In this document: positions 6,382 to 7,808 of the stretch, one piece after another | How positions within the stretch are numbered: position 1 is the first letter of the stretch | Layout of the letters: each line of letters opens with the position of its first letter | Assembly: GCA_044342535.1 (NCBI GenBank) | Contig: JBIIPQ010000202.1 | Location: 1-7,808 of the forward strand | Source of the DNA: UBA4615 sp044342535 | GTDB taxonomy: Bacteria; Pseudomonadota; Gammaproteobacteria; Burkholderiales; Burkholderiaceae_E | Direction of reading: 5' to 3' | Length of the DNA: 7,808 nucleotides | Program-made: the position numbers and the translations under genes | Notes under the pieces: model-generated | The model's database searches: none | Seen by the model: the letters and a program-made list of their open reading frames with translations, nothing else | Told to the model about the DNA's origin: nothing

Positions 6382-6899
6382 CACGGATGCTCCCGCGTGA
6401 GTCGCTCGGCGAACGAGATGCCGATCGCCGACAGCACGAACGTGAAGTGGATCACCGCCACCATGGTGACGATCTGGATGTTCTCCAGGCTCAGTTCGCC
6501 GCTCAGATAGGTCTTCAGGGCATGGACACCCGAGATGGAGATGATCGCGAAGGCGAGCTTCAGCTTGAGGTTGTAGGTGTTGACATGGTCCAGCCAGTCG
6601 GGCTTCTTCATGTCCTTCGAGTCGAAGTGTCCGGTCGTGACGAAGAGCGACACACCCGCCAGCGCCACCACCCAGACCAGCTGAGCGACCATCGTCATGT
6701 CCACCAGCTCGAGGACCTTGATGATCAGATCGATCTTCTCGAGGTTTCCGAACAGCAGGGTGACCATCAGCTTGTAGGTCTCGAGCACGAATTTGCCGAG
6801 GATCCCCAGGATGATCAGCACCAGCCCCACGTAGAAGAAGAGCATGGTGAACCGCATGCCGTAGAGCAGCGATCCGACACTGGCCAGTAGCTTTTCCAT
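6381..6899 (-). CDS. yqhA: YqhA family (UPF0114) inner-membrane protein (172 aa)
   Basis: Multi-pass inner-membrane protein of unknown molecular role. The sequence resembles E. coli YqhA in length and along most of its span, with shared landmarks such as ExxDLIIxxLxLVDMTxV, DWLxxxNTxxLKxKxA, AIISISxVHxL and the closing HxTFVLSAxxxxxxxRLTRxxP/H. Likely membrane helices are residues 17-37, 66-88, 113-130 and 141-163. The ATG complementary to 6897-6899 was chosen because it gives the family's MEKLL-type N-terminus; the frame remains open further upstream, but those residues do not match the family. Only a weak CGGA precedes it. The gene converges with the lyase-family gene and is divergent from the small ORF and reductase. 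Its base composition looks a little less GC-rich than its neighbours, as expected for many hydrophobic Ile/Leu/Phe codons. Confidence 0.92.
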   Translation of the reverse strand: MEKLLASVGSLLYGMRFTMLFFYVGLVLIILGILGKFVLETYKLMVTLLFGNLEKIDLIIKVLELVDMTMVAQLVWVVALAGVSLFVTTGHFDSKDMKKPDWLDHVNTYNLKLKLAFAIISISGVHALKTYLSGELSLENIQIVTMVAVIHFTFVLSAIGISFAERLTREHP

Positions 6900-7101
6900 T
6901 GTGTTCCGTACCAGGGGTTCGACGCGATCCGCGGCTGCCGCCGGTCGGCGGTCAGCGAAGCCTGCATGGGTCGCCTGCGTCGAGAGTAACACCCGTCCGG
7001 GAACCTCCCGATGACTCGCCGGTGACACCCGGCGCCTCGGCGTCGCGCCTGCGCGATCACACTTCGCGTCACGACGCTCGCCGCGCGCCCCGCCGCAGGC
7101 C

Positions 7102-7150
7102 GAGCCGGCGCCCGGGAACGCCGGTACCGGAACGCGTCCGATCCGGTCCC
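7102..7150 (+). repeat. Intergenic repeat of about 45 bases, copy B
   Basis: Second copy of the element found after the lyase-family gene; bases 7126-7145 equal 6314-6333 exactly. This copy can fold: CCGGCG (7105-7110) and CGCCGG (7119-7124) flank CCCGGGAA, and CCGGTACCGG (7121-7130) is a perfect palindrome. A degenerate third relative may lie at 3399-3418, between the BLUF gene and hydrolase copy 2. Confidence 0.6.
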
Positions 7151-7179
7151 GCCGAAGTGGCCGGTCCGATGGACCGGAT
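7141..7179. promoter_or_regulatory. Nested inverted repeats over the -35 region (possible operator)
   Basis: CCGGTCC-GAT-GGACCGG (7161-7177) is a perfect palindrome with 7-base arms. The right arm, extended to GGACCGGAT (7171-7179), also pairs perfectly with ATCCGGTCC at 7141-7149. That gives three copies of one half-site, the last overlapping the putative -35 box at 7170-7175. This layout suits a repressor site for the small ORF and reductase; no regulator gene is in the window. Confidence 0.45.
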
Positions 7180-7198
7180 GCACGCGCGCCGATAGAGT
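7170..7198 (+). promoter_or_regulatory. Sigma70-like promoter for the small ORF and reductase
   Basis: TGGACC (7170-7175) and TAGAGT (7193-7198) each match the sigma70 consensus at four of six positions, with a 17-base spacer. Transcription would begin near 7205, about 33 bases before the small ORF and just upstream of its strong ribosome-binding site. Confidence 0.4.
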
Positions 7199-7237
7199 GC
7201 AGGCGCCGCGCTGCGGATCGACGACGGAGGCAAGGAC

Positions 7238-7366
7238 ATGCGGGCGAGCGCTCGACGGGGAAAGCGGGCGGCTGTCCTGCAGGGAGTCGCGTCCGCCTTC
7301 GTGGCCGGCCTCATCGTGCTGCACGCGCTGATGCGGCGCTGGACCGCCCGGCGCGATGCCGGCTGA
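7238..7366 (+). CDS. Small one-helix membrane protein (42 aa)
   Basis: Unrecognised small protein, MRASARRGKR at the N-terminus and MRRWTARRDAG at the C-terminus, with a moderately hydrophobic stretch (residues about 12-31, AVLQGVASAFVAGLIVLHAL) between these basic ends. That pattern fits a single membrane helix. The start is supported by a near-perfect Shine-Dalgarno GGAGG at 7226-7230, seven bases before the ATG, the best ribosome-binding site in the window. A sigma70-like promoter lies just upstream, and the aldo/keto reductase gene begins 31 bases after its stop, so co-transcription is likely. Because it is short and in GC-rich DNA, chance cannot be excluded, but the combination of Shine-Dalgarno sequence, promoter and amphipathic ends argues for a real gene. 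No function is claimed. Confidence 0.6.
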   Translation: MRASARRGKRAAVLQGVASAFVAGLIVLHALMRRWTARRDAG

Positions 7367-7397
7367 ACGAATCGATCAAACCCGGAGACACGCCCCC

Positions 7398-7808
7398 ATG
7401 GACTACGTACGTTTCGGCCGCACCGGCCTCGAAGTCTCCCGCCTGTGCCTGGGCTGCATGAGCTACGGCGTACCCGAGCGCGGCCCGCATCCCTGGTCGC
7501 TTGGCGAGGCCGAGAGCCGCCCGTTCCTGCGCCGCGCGCTCGACCTCGGCATCAACTTCTTCGACACCGCCAACGTCTACTCGGACGGCACCAGCGAGGA
7601 GATCGTCGGCCGGGCGCTCGAGGACTTCGCGCCGCGCGACGAGATCGTGCTGGCCACCAAGGTCCACGGGCGCATGCACGAGGGCCCCAACGGCGCCGGC
7701 CTGTCGCGCAAGGCGATCCTGTCGGAGATCGACCACAGCCTGCGCCGGCTGGGCACGGAATACGTCGACCTCTACCAGATCCACCGCTTCGATCCGCACA
7801 CCCCGCTC
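7398..7808 (+). CDS. yajO: YajO-like aldo/keto reductase (3' end outside the window)
   Basis: NADPH-dependent oxidoreductase of the aldo/keto reductase superfamily, cytoplasmic, reducing an aldehyde or ketone; the physiological substrate is not evident. The first 137 residues are present out of the 320 or so usual for the family. They include the N-terminal hairpin YVRFGRTGLEVSRLCLGCMSYG and all four catalytic residues: D56 (FFDTANVYS), Y61, K88 (LATKVHG) and H129 (YQIHRFDP). The segments LGCMxxGxPxRGxHxW, INFFDTANxYSDGxSEEIVGRAL and SLRRLGxxYVDxxQIHR match E. coli YajO closely as I remember it, so the symbol marks family membership, not proven orthology. GGAGA at 7384-7388 is nine bases before the ATG. 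It follows the small membrane-protein gene by 31 bases. Confidence 0.93.
   Translation, partial: MDYVRFGRTGLEVSRLCLGCMSYGVPERGPHPWSLGEAESRPFLRRALDLGINFFDTANVYSDGTSEEIVGRALEDFAPRDEIVLATKVHGRMHEGPNGAGLSRKAILSEIDHSLRRLGTEYVDLYQIHRFDPHTPL

Larger units (their letters stand above)
6900..7237. other. Divergent intergenic region of 338 bases
   Basis: This gene-free stretch separates yqhA (leftward) from the small ORF and reductase (rightward). It holds, left to right, a weak extended -10 candidate for yqhA (TGtTACTCT on the - strand, 6983-6991, no convincing -35), a stretch of about 110 bases with nothing recognised, the second intergenic repeat (about 7102-7150), nested inverted repeats (7141-7179), and a sigma70-like promoter facing right (7170-7198). 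No tRNA or other RNA gene is seen. Confidence 0.6.

Noticed and set aside
1..7808. tRNA, rRNA, CRISPR, insertion sequence or attachment-site signatures
   Set aside because: None seen: no regular spaced repeats, no transposase or integrase motifs, no cloverleaf or rRNA-like sequence.

Overview
The window is very GC-rich DNA (roughly 70 % by eye). It carries seven recognisable protein genes and one probable small membrane-protein gene, with no RNA gene, insertion sequence or CRISPR array visible. Several genes point to a high-GC proteobacterium, probably a gammaproteobacterium: an EAL-CBS-GGDEF cyclic-di-GMP protein, a short BLUF photoreceptor, a secreted protein with a PEP-CTERM-like tail, a YqhA (UPF0114) membrane protein and a YajO-like aldo/keto reductase. 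I cannot name the genus.

Left part (1-4407), all on the + strand: an alpha/beta hydrolase cut off at its 5' end, an intact EAL-CBS-GGDEF protein, a stand-alone BLUF blue-light sensor, and a complete second copy of the same hydrolase. The two hydrolases are about 88 % identical in protein and align without gaps over about 290 residues, so the light/c-di-GMP pair sits between two direct repeats. The EAL domain keeps the residues expected of an active c-di-GMP phosphodiesterase. The GGDEF motif is altered (GGDDF) and its inhibitory I-site is incomplete. The BLUF protein keeps its flavin-site residues and appears to have its own promoter giving a leaderless mRNA. The best reading is a two-gene blue-light input to c-di-GMP turnover, comparable to the PapB-PapA pair of Rhodopseudomonas palustris. 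The role of the hydrolases next to it is unknown.

Middle part (4408-6291), + strand: a secreted protein with an N-terminal signal peptide and a C-terminal PEP-CTERM-like sorting tail of the unusual VPGP type, then an isocitrate lyase/PEP mutase superfamily enzyme of unknown substrate.

Right part (6292-7808): yqhA on the - strand, converging with the lyase-family gene. Then comes a 338-base divergent intergenic region holding one copy of a repeat of about 45 bases (the other copy lies just past the lyase-family gene), nested inverted repeats and a sigma70-like promoter. That promoter appears to drive a 42-codon one-helix membrane-protein gene and a YajO-like aldo/keto reductase that runs off the right end.
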